Shown here piece after piece: positions 51,505 to 60,916 of a DNA stretch of 64,000 bases. How positions within the stretch are numbered: position 1 is the first letter of the stretch; the number at the start of each line of letters is the position of its first letter. The notes below the pieces were generated by a model that had not been told where the DNA came from, did not search any database, and saw only the letters and a list, made by a program, of their open reading frames with translations. The stretch comes from Chitinophaga barathri (GTDB lineage: Bacteria; Bacteroidota; Bacteroidia; Chitinophagales; Chitinophagaceae), in NCBI RefSeq assembly GCF_003807585.1, contig NZ_RMBX01000007.1:310001-374000 (forward strand), read 5' to 3'. A program made the position numbers and the translations under genes.

Positions 51505-52041
51505 TCATTCCAGGAATTCTTTCAGGGATACCCGCAATTTCTTTAGTGCTGTTATCATCTGGTTTTCCACCGTTTTGACGGAGAGTTGCAGATGTTGTGC
51601 GATCTCTTTATAACTCATTTCTTCGAACCGGCTCAGGATAAATATCTCCCTGCATTTCTCCGGCAGTTGGTCCACCGCTTCCCTGATCCGCTGCTTCGTT
51701 TCTTTCACGTGCACGGTGGGGGCGGTGGTGCGGAGGTCTTCCACGGCAGGGCTCAGTTCCTGGTGGGTGCCTCCGCGGCGTTTGTTTTTGTCTATATGGT
51801 CAAGGGCCATGTTCACCGCGGCGCGGTGGAGGTATGCTTTGAAGTACACCTCGTTCAGCTGGTCGCGGCGGTTCCATATCTTGATAAAAACTTCCTGCGC
51901 CAGGTCTTCCGCAGTGGCCATGTCCGGGATGAGCCGGTAGATGGACTTACAGACGAGGGGGAAATATGTTTTGAAAAGCGCCTCCATAAACTGGCGCTCA
52001 TCTTCCTGCAAAAGGCTTTGTAACCGTGCATTTTCGGGCAT
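51505..52041 (-). CDS. ECF RNA polymerase sigma factor
   Basis: A 178-residue sigma-70 family protein with regions 2 and 4 only. Region 2: FKTYFPLVCKSIYRLIPDMA, then TAEDLAQEVFIKIW. Region 4: LPEKCREIFILSRFEEMSYK, EIAQHLQLSVKTVENQM. I start it at the ATG read at 52041; the 28 codons upstream are unlike the family. Paired with the FecR protein, which should hold it inactive until a surface signal arrives. Confidence 0.93.
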   Translation of the reverse strand: MPENARLQSLLQEDERQFMEALFKTYFPLVCKSIYRLIPDMATAEDLAQEVFIKIWNRRDQLNEVYFKAYLHRAAVNMALDHIDKNKRRGGTHQELSPAVEDLRTTAPTVHVKETKQRIREAVDQLPEKCREIFILSRFEEMSYKEIAQHLQLSVKTVENQMITALKKLRVSLKEFLE

Positions 52042-52138
52042 GGTGCAAAAATAGCCTTTATGCTGGTTTTCCGCATGTACATTCATGGCGGGAGCAGGAT
52101 GTGACAGTAGTGCAATAGCTTTCATGAAATATATTGGC

Positions 52139-52900
52139 CTATAACTTTATTACCTTCCCTGAGCCGGCGATGCGCGTGTTTACCGTGCCGGGCGAGCCTT
52201 TGTAACGGATGTTGCCGCTGCCGCTGATCCTTGCGTCCAGGCGGTCCGTCACCCAGATGGTCTGGCTCCCGGAGCCGTCTATATGGATATCCGCGGTGGA
52301 GGTCATGAGGTCCGGGGCATGCAGGTCGCCGCTGCCGTTGATCTCAGAGAAACATGCGTTGGATTTCCCTTCCAGCCGCAGGTTGCCTGAGCCATTGATA
52401 TACGTCCGCACTTCGTTCGCATCCAGCTTCAGGTCCGCATCCGCGCTGCCGTTGATCTCGTAGGTGAAACTGCTGGTCCTGATGGTATCTGGCCCGGTAA
52501 GCGAACCGGAGCCGGAAAAGGTGATCTTTTTGTAGGTTTCGCTTTGGAGATACACGTGAATGGGGCGGTACCGCTTGAGATTCACGCCGTTACGGATCTT
52601 TACGCGCAGGGTGGTGCCGTTCACGTGCGTTTCGATGATGCGCATCACATTGTCTTCAGCCTCAACCTTTAAGGGCAGCTGCTGACCTTGTTTTATATGA
52701 ATTTCAACGGGGCCTTCAATGGTGACCTCGTCAAACCGGTCCACCGGTCTTTCTTCTGTAATTACGCGGCCCGAGCCGTATACATTTTCGTGGGCGCAGC
52801 CGGTGAGGATCATGCCGAATATGACCAGCAGGCAAAGGATAAGGCCCACGCTGAGGCCGCTGTACGTGAAAATCGTTTCTTGTTTAACCGTCATTTTCAT
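52139..52900 (-). CDS. DUF2807 (head GIN domain) lipoprotein
   Basis: A 253-residue protein with an N-terminal TM/lipoprotein signal ending MILTGC and a repetitive beta-helix. Repeats carry the GIN-type pattern: INGSGNL, INGSADADL, INGSGDLHAP, IDGSGSQTI, ISGSGNIRY, IAGSGKVIK. The N-terminal part is FDEVTIEGPVEIHIKQGQQ. An envelope role is likely; ligand unknown. It ends 97 bases before the sigma gene on the same strand. Confidence 0.88.
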   Translation of the reverse strand: MKMTVKQETIFTYSGLSVGLILCLLVIFGMILTGCAHENVYGSGRVITEERPVDRFDEVTIEGPVEIHIKQGQQLPLKVEAEDNVMRIIETHVNGTTLRVKIRNGVNLKRYRPIHVYLQSETYKKITFSGSGSLTGPDTIRTSSFTYEINGSADADLKLDANEVRTYINGSGNLRLEGKSNACFSEINGSGDLHAPDLMTSTADIHIDGSGSQTIWVTDRLDARISGSGNIRYKGSPGTVNTRIAGSGKVIKL

Positions 52901-53068
52901 ATCAAAGTGTTTTTAGGGGGTAAGCCACAATGATGACTTCCCTAAAATGACGGGAAAAGGGAAGGGCACCCCTAGATGCCTTTAAAAAAAGCCCCGGGCA
53001 TGCCCAAAAAAAGAAGCCGGACTCTGAATGGATCAGAGCCCGGCTTGATTAACCCCTATGAAAACCAA

Positions 53069-53383
53069 CTATTGCGCTAATTTGATTTCACCGAGATCGG
53101 TTGCTTTACCGTCTTCAACTTTCACGTCGGTGATAGTTGCATCTTTAAACGGTTCTTTTGCGTCAACGATTACGGTGTAAGTACCTGCTTTTGCAGCGGC
53201 GAATGAAAATGCACCGTCAGCAATGGCTGTTTTCAGTGTGTCCGTGCCAGACACTGCCCAGGCTTCGGTAGCGCCGTCAGCGGGTACTACTTTACCGGAA
53301 ATAGAGCCATCAAATCCTTTGAAGGCGAATGCGCCGAAAGCTACGGCCGCAACTGCTAACAGGCTTAATTTTGCTTTTTTCAT
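53069..53383 (-). CDS. Small secreted carboxypeptidase-regulatory-like (Ig-fold) protein
   Basis: A 104-residue exported protein from the ATG read at 53383. Signal AKLSLLAVAAVAFGAFAFKG, then one beta-sandwich domain: GSISGKVVPADGATEAWAVS, DGAFSFAAAKAGTYTVIVDA, ATDLGEIKL. This is the carboxypeptidase regulatory-like fold. It stands alone with ~500 bases upstream that hold no gene other than the korA promoter. Probably periplasmic and abundant; function unknown. Confidence 0.75.
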   Translation of the reverse strand: MKKAKLSLLAVAAVAFGAFAFKGFDGSISGKVVPADGATEAWAVSGTDTLKTAIADGAFSFAAAKAGTYTVIVDAKEPFKDATITDVKVEDGKATDLGEIKLAQ

Positions 53384-53802
53384 AGCATACAATTTTTAAA
53401 AGGTTTAATAATAAAGAATGGTTCAAGTAATGATGTTTTCGATAAAGGATAGTTTTTAAATGTTGATGAAAAGCTTGTCTTCTCTCAGTTTTTTGCAATT
53501 ACCATGCCATAACACGAAAATGTGATCATTTAACATTTCTTTAAAGAAGCTTTAACACTAAGGGTTTCAGCGGATTACTTAAATAAGTAGTTTTCGTGTG
53601 CCCATGCCTGTTATATAAGGTAAAACCTTACTGACAAATGGTTTGAGGCAATATGCAAAGAACATGGTGTAAGACTTTTTCTCACGGTCTTAATACCAAC
53701 AAATATGTTGCCAAACAAACAACAGTAAGCCTCCGGAGTGTCCTCTATCCCTTGCCAGTATTGAATTACAGGAAATTTTAAGAAAAGTCTACCGGGTTTG
53801 TG

Positions 53803-53810
53803 TACTTTTG
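53803..53810 (+). promoter_or_regulatory. Putative -7 box for the 2-oxoacid oxidoreductase gene
   Basis: TACTTTTG matches TAnnTTTG about 80 bases before the start codon; the expected -33 region is T-rich (TTTTA near 53777) but not perfect. The rest of the 53500-53880 gap shows nothing else. Confidence 0.5.
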
Positions 53811-53890
53811 CGCGATGAAGGGGGAGGAACTTTACGGTTGATTCCCTAATTTTACAGACTTATATATACCTAATCAATAAAGAACAGTCA

Positions 53891-55738
53891 ATGTCCAATA
53901 AAACGATACAACAGATAGAGGATGTAGTGATAAAATTCGCGGGAGACAGCGGGGACGGGATGCAGCTGACAGGTACCCAGTTTTCCAATAATACCGCGCT
54001 CATCGGCAACGACCTGAGCACTTTCCCTGATTTCCCCGCCGAGATCCGCGCCCCGCAAGGGACCCTGCCCGGCGTTTCAGGCTTCCAGCTTCATTTTTCC
54101 TCCAACCGCATATTCACCCCAGGCGATGCCTGCGACGTGCTCGTAGCCATGAACGCCGCGGCCCTCAAAGCCAACCTAAAAGGCCTGAAAAAAGGCGGTA
54201 TCATCATCGCCAATACAGACGGCTTCGATTCCAAGAACCTCCGCCTGGCCAATTACCCGGAAGGCATCAACCCCCTGGAAGACGGCTCACTCGTTGATTA
54301 CCAGCTTCATACCATGGATGTGACCAAGATGACCCGCGAGGCGCTCAAGGAAACCAGCCTGGGCATGAAGGAAAAAGACCGCGCCAAAAACATGTTCGTG
54401 CTCGGCTTCCTGTACTGGCTCTACGACCGTGATATGCAGAGCACGGTGAACTTCCTCACCGAAAAATTTGGTAAAAAGCAGGACATCCTGGACTCCAACC
54501 TGAAAGTGCTGCAGGCCGGTTACAACTTTGCAGACACCGTGGAGGCCTTCTCCACCCGTTATAAAGTGGAAAAAGCCCGTATGGAGCCCGGCACCTACCG
54601 CAGCATCACCGGGAACACCGCCCTGGCCTACGGCCTCATCGCGGCCTCCCAGAAGGCGGACCTGCCCATTTTTCTCGGTACTTATCCCATCACCCCGGCT
54701 TCGGACATCCTGCATGAGCTGAGCCGCTACAAAAACTTTGGTATCCGCACCTTCCAGGCGGAAGACGAAATAGCCGGTATCACCTCCGCCATTGGCGCCT
54801 CTTATGGCGGCCACATGGGGGTGACCACCACTTCCGGCCCCGGTATGGCCCTGAAAGGCGAGGCTATGGGCCTGGCCGTGATGCTGGAGATCCCCCTGCT
54901 GATCATAGACATCCAGCGCGGCGGCCCCTCCACCGGTCTTCCCACCAAGACGGAACAATCAGACCTCTTACAGGCATATTACGGCCGCAACGGGGAATGC
55001 CCCATGCCGATCGTATCCGCATCCACCCCTTCGGACTGCTTCGACGGCATTTTTGAAGCGTTCCGGATCGCCATCAGGCATATGACCCCGGTGATCTTCC
55101 TCAGTGACGGATATATCGCGAATGGCGCCGAACCCTGGAAGTTCCCGCAAAGCGCGGACCTGCCGGCCATCGAAGTGAAGTTCAAAAAAGGGCTGGACGA
55201 AGGCGAGGACACCTACCTGCCCTACCAGCGCGACGAGAACCTGGTGCGCCCCTGGGCCATCCCCGGCACCCCCGGCCTGGAACACAGGATCGGCGGGCTG
55301 GAAAAACAGAATATTACCGGAAACGTGAGCTACGATCCCGAAAATCACCAGGTGATGGTGAAGATCCGCCAGGAAAAGGTAGATAAGATCGCGGACCATA
55401 TTCCGTTACAGAAAATAGAAGTAGGTCCTGAAAAAGGGAAAGTGCTGGTACTGGGCTGGGGCTCCACTTTCGGAGCGATCAAAAGCGCCGTGCTGGAACT
55501 GCTGGCGGAAGGTCACGAGGTGGCCCACGCACACCTGCGCCACCTGCGCCCCTTCCCTAAAAACCTGGAAGAAATATTGCACAGCTACGACCATGTCCTG
55601 ATCCCCGAGATCAACAACGGTCAGCTGATACGGATCATCCGGGACGAATTCCTCATCCCCGCCCAGGGTTATAACAAGATCATGGGTGTGCCCATCACGA
55701 AAGGTGAGCTGGTGGCGAAGATCCGTGAGTTATTATAA
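53891..55738 (+). CDS. korA: 2-oxoacid:acceptor oxidoreductase, fused gamma-alpha subunit (KorA type)
   Basis: A 615-residue subunit of 2-oxoglutarate/2-oxoacid:ferredoxin oxidoreductase. Residues 1-190 are the gamma domain (FAGDSGDGMQLTGTQF, FPAEIRAPQG). The alpha/pyrimidine-binding part has GTYPITPASDILHEL, QAEDEIAGITSAIGASY, TTTSGPGMALKGEAMGLAV and IDIQRGGPSTGLPTKTEQ. The C-terminal transketolase-like domain has VLGWGSTFGAIK. It needs a TPP-binding beta subunit (KorB), which is not next to it in either direction within the window. Oxidative decarboxylation of 2-oxoglutarate is the likely reaction. Confidence 0.9.
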   Translation: MSNKTIQQIEDVVIKFAGDSGDGMQLTGTQFSNNTALIGNDLSTFPDFPAEIRAPQGTLPGVSGFQLHFSSNRIFTPGDACDVLVAMNAAALKANLKGLKKGGIIIANTDGFDSKNLRLANYPEGINPLEDGSLVDYQLHTMDVTKMTREALKETSLGMKEKDRAKNMFVLGFLYWLYDRDMQSTVNFLTEKFGKKQDILDSNLKVLQAGYNFADTVEAFSTRYKVEKARMEPGTYRSITGNTALAYGLIAASQKADLPIFLGTYPITPASDILHELSRYKNFGIRTFQAEDEIAGITSAIGASYGGHMGVTTTSGPGMALKGEAMGLAVMLEIPLLIIDIQRGGPSTGLPTKTEQSDLLQAYYGRNGECPMPIVSASTPSDCFDGIFEAFRIAIRHMTPVIFLSDGYIANGAEPWKFPQSADLPAIEVKFKKGLDEGEDTYLPYQRDENLVRPWAIPGTPGLEHRIGGLEKQNITGNVSYDPENHQVMVKIRQEKVDKIADHIPLQKIEVGPEKGKVLVLGWGSTFGAIKSAVLELLAEGHEVAHAHLRHLRPFPKNLEEILHSYDHVLIPEINNGQLIRIIRDEFLIPAQGYNKIMGVPITKGELVAKIRELL

Positions 55739-55834
55739 TTATCCGGGAGTAGCAATTGCCGGTTAGGGCATCACTGCCGTAGCTGGTAATTGCTATTTTC
55801 GTATATTGCTATACGTAATATAACGACCCATGCC

Positions 55835-56452
55835 ATGCACAGTACCCTCAGAACATACGGTTTGATACGGGCAGCCCTGATCCTTTTATGCGGGATCATC
55901 CCTTTCCTGGCTGCTGCTCCGGCAGACGGGCAGACCAGCAAATATGAGATCAGGTATGGCAACAATGCCATCGGGCAGCTGAATGTAAAACAGGAAACCT
56001 CCGGCAATAACAGGAAGATCAGTATTCAGAGCCGGGTGCAATCCAAGTTTTTCCAGCGTATGGAGCTGGACATACTCGCGGAATATCATCACGATATCCT
56101 TTCCCGCTCCAGGGTTACCCGCCTGTCCACCGAACAGGAAACATTGACCGAAAAGACAGAAAAAGGATATACTGTTCTCCGCAAAGGCGATAAAAAATCC
56201 GTGATAACCGATCCGCAGATCACTTTCTGCGTGAGTGATCTCTATTTTAATGAGCCGCGCGACGTCAAACGGGTGTATTCCGAAACCCTGGGCCGCTTCC
56301 TGGAGGTAAAGTTGTTGCCTGATAAACGTTACGCGTTGCTGATGCCCGAAGGGAAGAAAAATATTTACCGGTACGACAAAGGCCGCCTGACGGAAGTGGA
56401 GATCAACCACCAGCTCGGGAAAGCCTGGTTCAAACTACTGGAATACAAATAG
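55835..56452 (+). CDS. DUF6134-family secreted protein
   Basis: A 205-residue exported protein. The start at the second ATG (55835) gives a signal peptide LIRAALILLCGIIPFLAAAP. The mature part has YEIRYGNNAIGQLNVKQETS and the family's FCVSDLYFNEP and GRFLEVKLLPDKRYALLMPE. Function unknown; probably a periplasmic beta-barrel-like sandwich. It stands alone between korA and the DUF5993/dsbB pair. Confidence 0.7.
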   Translation: MHSTLRTYGLIRAALILLCGIIPFLAAAPADGQTSKYEIRYGNNAIGQLNVKQETSGNNRKISIQSRVQSKFFQRMELDILAEYHHDILSRSRVTRLSTEQETLTEKTEKGYTVLRKGDKKSVITDPQITFCVSDLYFNEPRDVKRVYSETLGRFLEVKLLPDKRYALLMPEGKKNIYRYDKGRLTEVEINHQLGKAWFKLLEYK

Positions 56453-56548
56453 TCGCAACATTCGCTCTTGAATGTTGTTTAATGCATATAGAGCCTGTTT
56501 ACTCCGCCGCCGCTAAGCACACACCTGCTGAATAAAATATAGCCGCTT

Positions 56549-56704
56549 ATGATGGTGCTATTGTTTCTGATATTGGCCTTGTCCATGTTATTTGCCCGCA
56601 AGGGAAATTACACGTTTGCTGTTGCCGGCTTTTTCCTGCTGCTGATACTCTCCGTATGCTGGTTCATCTTCCACATTTCTGACCCCATAAACATCAACTT
56701 ATGA
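56549..56704 (+). CDS. DUF5993-family small membrane protein
   Basis: A 51-residue protein with two hydrophobic helices (VLLFLILALSMLF and VAGFFLLLILSVCWFIF) separated by ARKGNYT, ending HISDPININ. This is DUF5993, which is regularly found immediately before dsbB. Its stop overlaps the dsbB start by ATGA, so the two are coupled. Confidence 0.8.
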   Translation: MMVLLFLILALSMLFARKGNYTFAVAGFFLLLILSVCWFIFHISDPININL

Positions 56705-57249
56705 AAGGGACCGGTAAAATGCGGAATGTGAATGCCATCGGGGCTTTCGGGCTGGGCGCCGTAGTTACGGGCGCATATATTTTCCAGTTTGTGCTGCATG
56801 AGCTGCCTTGCCCTTTGTGCCTGTTGCAACGGATCGGTATGCTGGGAGCGGCTTTCGGCCTGCTGATGAATGTCCGTTTCGGGCTGCGGCCCGCGCATTA
56901 CGCGATGGCCATCCTCAGCGCGCTGTTTGGCGCCGCCGTATCTATCCGCCAGGTATTGCTGCACATTGTGCCGGTGGCGGGCCAGCCCACGGGTTATGGC
57001 TCGCCCGTTCTCGGGCTGCATGTGTACACCTGGGCATTGCTGATATTTATTGTTACTGTTATTGTCGTTGCCTGCCTGATGCTTTACAACCGCCAGTTCC
57101 GCGACAGCCGGGTGATGCCGCTCACCGGCTTCCAGCAGTTTGTGTTCTGGTTTATTATCGTTCTCGCCGTGGCCAATGCTATCACTACTTTCCTGCAATG
57201 CGGCATCATGCCCTGCCCGGACAACCCGGTAGAATATAAATTACTGTAA
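56701..57249 (+). CDS. dsbB: Disulfide bond formation protein B
   Basis: A 182-residue four-TM quinone-linked thiol oxidase. The active-site pair is in HELPCPLCLLQRIGML (CPLC near residue 37); a second cysteine pair is in LQCGIMPCPDNP near the C-terminus. It passes electrons from a DsbA-like partner to quinones. No dsbA is present in the window; the DUF5993 gene upstream is the only visible partner. Confidence 0.92.
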   Translation: MKGTGKMRNVNAIGAFGLGAVVTGAYIFQFVLHELPCPLCLLQRIGMLGAAFGLLMNVRFGLRPAHYAMAILSALFGAAVSIRQVLLHIVPVAGQPTGYGSPVLGLHVYTWALLIFIVTVIVVACLMLYNRQFRDSRVMPLTGFQQFVFWFIIVLAVANAITTFLQCGIMPCPDNPVEYKLL

Positions 57250-57254
57250 ACAAA

Positions 57255-57278
57255 AAAGCCGGCGCAATGGCCGGCTTT
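57255..57278. terminator. Bidirectional terminator between dsbB and the oxidoreductase
   Basis: Nine-bp stem AAAGCCGGC / GCCGGCTTT (57255-57263 and 57270-57278) with a 6-base loop between convergent genes. Confidence 0.8.
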
Positions 57279-57298
57279 CCTGCAATATTTAAAGGGAA

Positions 57299-58489
57299 TC
57301 AGATCACTTTCTCTACGATCTGCCCTGTTTTTTTATCTTTCAGTATCAGCTTCTGGCTGCCGAAGTGGGTCATTTCTTCCTTGATGAGGTAGAACTGCTC
57401 GTTGTAGCTGGTGAGCGGCTTTTCTTTCTCCACGCCTTCTTTTCCGCGCCATACATCCAGCTTCACCGGTTCCCACTGTTTGGAGGCGGAGGAGCGGTAG
57501 CAGGCGTCCAGCACGGCATTTACGATGTAACCGTCGTAGAAGGTTTCCTGCGGAGCGCGGCCTTCTTCCACCGCGTTGAACATATCGGCGAACATATGAT
57601 TATACCCCAGCTCGTTCAGTTCATCGCCTACGGGGAACAGCCAGCCGGTATTGCTTTCGGCTTTTTCCGCTACGTAATCCGCGCCTTTGCCGGTGGTGAA
57701 CATATCGAAACCGGTGCGCAGGAAGCTGTTCAGCCAGATGGTGCCTTCTGAGCCCATCACCTCGTCGCGGAGGTCCAGGCCGCCGCGGAAGGTCCAGCTT
57801 ACTTCAAACTGGCCGATGGCGCCGTTCTCATATTTCACCAGGCCGATGGCATGATCTTCCGCATCGATGGGTTTCACCTGCGTGTCCGACCAGCACATCA
57901 CTTCAATGGGTTTGATGTCTTTGCCGATAAAGCTGCGGGCGATTTCCACGCAATGGCAGCCGAGGTCCAGCATACAGCCGCCGCCGGCCTGCTCTTTGTC
58001 CCAGAACCATTCGCTGTGCGGGCCGGGGTGCGTCTCCCGGGACTTGGCCCAGAGGATGCGGCCGAGCGCGCCGCTTTTCACGGAGGCGAGGGCTTTGAGG
58101 AATTTGGGCGTGTATACGAGGTCTTCAAGATAACCGTTGAAGATGCCGGCTTTTTCCACGGCATCCATCATCCTTTTGGCTTCTTCGGCGTTGCGGCCGA
58201 GGGGTTTGGTGCACATCACGGCTTTTTGGGCCTTACAACAGGCCAGTACGGCCGCTTCGTGCAGGTTATTGGGAAGGGAGATACATACCATATCCACGTC
58301 CGGGTGGTTGATGGCTTCTTCCATGTCCGTGGTCCAGTGGTCGCATTTGTAATCCGCTGCAAACTTCTTCGCGCTTTCTTCCCTGCGTGAGTAGATGCTC
58401 ACGATCTTGTCCCTGCTGCGTTGCCCCTGTAGTGAGTCAGCATAGAACCGCCCGATAAAGCCGGAGCCCAGCATTGCAATTTTCGCCAT
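57299..58489 (-). CDS. Gfo/Idh/MocA-family oxidoreductase
   Basis: A 396-residue NAD(P)-dependent sugar or inositol dehydrogenase-like protein. Rossmann start KIAMLGSGFIGRFYADSL, then VCISLPNNLHEAAVLACC, the EKPLG-equivalent MCTKPLGRNAEEAKRM, and the catalytic-domain DLGCHCVEIARSF. The substrate is not predictable. It lies 24 bases downstream of an MFS permease, suggesting uptake and oxidation of the same compound. Confidence 0.92.
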   Translation of the reverse strand: MAKIAMLGSGFIGRFYADSLQGQRSRDKIVSIYSRREESAKKFAADYKCDHWTTDMEEAINHPDVDMVCISLPNNLHEAAVLACCKAQKAVMCTKPLGRNAEEAKRMMDAVEKAGIFNGYLEDLVYTPKFLKALASVKSGALGRILWAKSRETHPGPHSEWFWDKEQAGGGCMLDLGCHCVEIARSFIGKDIKPIEVMCWSDTQVKPIDAEDHAIGLVKYENGAIGQFEVSWTFRGGLDLRDEVMGSEGTIWLNSFLRTGFDMFTTGKGADYVAEKAESNTGWLFPVGDELNELGYNHMFADMFNAVEEGRAPQETFYDGYIVNAVLDACYRSSASKQWEPVKLDVWRGKEGVEKEKPLTSYNEQFYLIKEEMTHFGSQKLILKDKKTGQIVEKVI

Positions 58490-58513
58490 AATAATTAGGT
58501 GTTTTTATATGTT

Positions 58514-59695
58514 TCAGACTGGTTTTTTGTCCCTGAAGGCGATGATAAAATACACCAGCACGGCGGCGGCGATGTATACCGGTATCATCCAGATGGCCTG
58601 CCAGTCCCGCACGGTGTTGATGGTATAAAAGTCCGCCACCATCCCGCTGAACCAGTTGCCGATCACCATGCCCAGCCCGTAGGTGGCAAAGGTGAACAGT
58701 CCCTGCGCGGCGCTTTTGATCTTGTCGCCCGCCCTGCTTTCCGTGTACAGGTAGCCGGTCACAAAAAAGAAATCGTAACAGATACCGTGCAGGACGATGC
58801 CGCCGTAAAGCATCCAGAGGTTGGCCCCGCTGTCCCCGTAGGAGAACAGGATATAACGCAATACCCAGGCGATCATGCCCAGGAGCAGCATCTTTTTCAC
58901 CCCGATCCTTTTGAGCAGTAAAGGAATGGCGAGGATAAACAAGGCTTCGGATATCTGTCCCAGGATCATTTTCCCGGCTGCGTTTTCCATGCCTGCTTCG
59001 TTGAGGAAGAGGTTTGCAAAGCTGTAATAGAAGCTCAGCGGGATGCAGATGAGCACGGCGGCTATAAAAAATACGAGATAAGAGCGGTTTTTGAACAATA
59101 CAAACGCTTCCGTGCCGATGGCGCTGCCGGTAGTGGCTGCGGCGCCCTGCGGCGGCGTATTGGGCAGGCTGTAGCTGAACAGGCCCAGCAGCAGGCTGGC
59201 CGCTGCGGCGATATAAAAGATGTTGGCCGTTTTTTCGATACCCAGGTTGCCGATCAGCAGGCCGCCCGCGATCCAGCCTACGGTGCCGAGCATACGAACG
59301 ACCGGGAATTCCTTGGCCGGGTCTTTCATCTGCTGGAATGCCACGCTGTTGCTCAGCGCGATGGTAGGCATATACAGCAGCGAATAGATCAGGATGATGC
59401 CTATAAAAAGAGGATTGGACGTTGTAACGGTGGCGAGGAAAAGGAATGCCGCGCCGGCGAGGTGCAGCGCGCCCATGATCTTTTGCGCGGAAAAATAACG
59501 GTCCGCGATCCTGCCCACAAAAAAGGGGGAGATCATGGTGGCTACGGCCAGCGCCCCATAGGCATAGGTGATCTGTTTGCCGGTGGAGCCGAGATTGGCA
59601 ACCATATAACTGTTCATGGATACATACCATGCGCCCCAGATAAAGTACTGGAGAAACATCATGAAGGATAGCTGGAATCTGGTATTGTTATTCAC
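58514..59695 (-). CDS. MFS transporter, nucleoside-permease-like (NHS type)
   Basis: A 393-residue permease with about 12 TM helices. The start QLSFMMFLQYFIWGAWYVS and the loop GRIADRYFSAQKIMG resemble the nucleoside:H+ symporter group; FVTGYLYTESRAGDKIKSAA is the mid-C-terminal loop of that group. It probably imports the substrate of the oxidoreductase downstream. It is divergent from nothing on the right; the 170 bases to nth hold no gene. Confidence 0.85.
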   Translation of the reverse strand: MNNNTRFQLSFMMFLQYFIWGAWYVSMNSYMVANLGSTGKQITYAYGALAVATMISPFFVGRIADRYFSAQKIMGALHLAGAAFLFLATVTTSNPLFIGIILIYSLLYMPTIALSNSVAFQQMKDPAKEFPVVRMLGTVGWIAGGLLIGNLGIEKTANIFYIAAAASLLLGLFSYSLPNTPPQGAAATTGSAIGTEAFVLFKNRSYLVFFIAAVLICIPLSFYYSFANLFLNEAGMENAAGKMILGQISEALFILAIPLLLKRIGVKKMLLLGMIAWVLRYILFSYGDSGANLWMLYGGIVLHGICYDFFFVTGYLYTESRAGDKIKSAAQGLFTFATYGLGMVIGNWFSGMVADFYTINTVRDWQAIWMIPVYIAAAVLVYFIIAFRDKKPV

Positions 59696-59868
59696 GTCGT
59701 GGAGGGTTTTGATCTTTCAAGATAATGAAAAACCTTTCAGCCCGCAACGTGAAAATTGCCGTTTCGCAAGCCGCTGCAAAGAAATGTAACACCGGCTGTA
59801 CGAAATGTTGCTTCAACCCCGCGCGATGCCGTAGAGTACCACGGGAGGCGGCAACGCTTATACGAAAA

Positions 59869-60516
59869 CTAATACGCCTTGATAAGCTGCTGGTAATATT
59901 TGCAGGCGGGTCTCAGGCCGCATTCCCCGCATTTGGGGCTACGGGCCACACAGATGTACCGGCCGTGCAGGATCAGCCAGTGATGGGCGATATAGATCTT
60001 TTCTTCGGGGATCATTTTGATGAGCTGCAATTCGGTTTGCAGGGGCGTTTTGGCGTTGGTGGTAAGGCCTATGCGGGCGGCCACCCTGAACACGTGTGTG
60101 TCCACGGCCATGTTCGGCTGCTGGTGCACTACGCTGGTGATCACATTGGCCGTTTTGCGGCCCACGCCGGGCAGTTTTACCAGCTCGGGCACCGTCTCCG
60201 GTATTTCACCATTGAAGTCCTCCATGACCATATTGGCCATGCCGATGAGGTGTTTTGTTTTGTTGTTCGGGTAACTGATACTGCGTATCAGCGGGAAAAG
60301 GTCGTCAAACGTCGCTTTGCTGAGTGCGGGGATGTCCGGGTATTTTTCGAAGATGGCCGGGGTGGTCATATTCACGCGTTTGTCCGTGCATTGGGCAGAC
60401 AGGATCACGGCTACCAGCAACTGGTAGGGATTGTCGTACATCAGTTCCGTTTCAGCATTGGGGGCATGTTTTTCAAACCAGTCTATTACGAACTGGAATC
60501 GTTCCTTTTTGGTCAT
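59869..60516 (-). CDS. nth: Endonuclease III
   Basis: A 215-residue DNA glycosylase/AP lyase of base-excision repair. Helix-hairpin-helix VKLPGVGRKTANVI with the catalytic Lys, Asp in MAVDTHVFRVAARIGL, and a C-terminal [4Fe-4S] cluster from CVARSPKCGECGLRPAC (C-x6-C-x2-C-x5-C). Length and motifs are standard. It is 12 bases after a small unknown gene. Confidence 0.96.
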   Translation of the reverse strand: MTKKERFQFVIDWFEKHAPNAETELMYDNPYQLLVAVILSAQCTDKRVNMTTPAIFEKYPDIPALSKATFDDLFPLIRSISYPNNKTKHLIGMANMVMEDFNGEIPETVPELVKLPGVGRKTANVITSVVHQQPNMAVDTHVFRVAARIGLTTNAKTPLQTELQLIKMIPEEKIYIAHHWLILHGRYICVARSPKCGECGLRPACKYYQQLIKAY

Positions 60517-60528
60517 GCCTGCAAAATA

Positions 60529-60747
60529 CTAAAACCGGCGCTCTTCCTCTACGCTTTGCGCATAATCGAAGATGGCCACGAGGGTTGACGGACGGGGGGA
60601 ATATTGAACCTTGTTCAATATCTGTAAGGTCTGCAGGTGCAGCTTTTCCTCTTCACGGGCTAATTCGGTATTCTCTTGCATATGTTTCCCTTCCGGGTCG
60701 GTTACAGCACAGTTAGGAGTAGAAACAGGGAGTGTAAAATTGCTCAT
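60529..60747 (-). CDS. Small hypothetical protein upstream of nth
   Basis: A 72-residue protein; an internal ATG read at 60681 would give 50 residues beginning MQENTELAREEEKLHLQTLQ. The C-terminal STLVAIFDYAQSVEEERRF is well-formed. No family recognised. It precedes nth by 12 bases on the same strand and is probably co-transcribed. Confidence 0.6.
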   Translation of the reverse strand: MSNFTLPVSTPNCAVTDPEGKHMQENTELAREEEKLHLQTLQILNKVQYSPRPSTLVAIFDYAQSVEEERRF

Positions 60748-60916
60748 GCGTTTGATTGTTAGTTTAAATGGATGTTCTCGGCAACGTCTGTTGCAAATAA
60801 ACGATAACAGTTAAATAACGAAGAATGGCTGGATAGTATTGTCAATTTAAGCTATTTTTTTCAAAACAGCAATTTTTTAACAATACGAGTGGGTTGAAAG
60901 TCAGGTAGTTAGGGAA

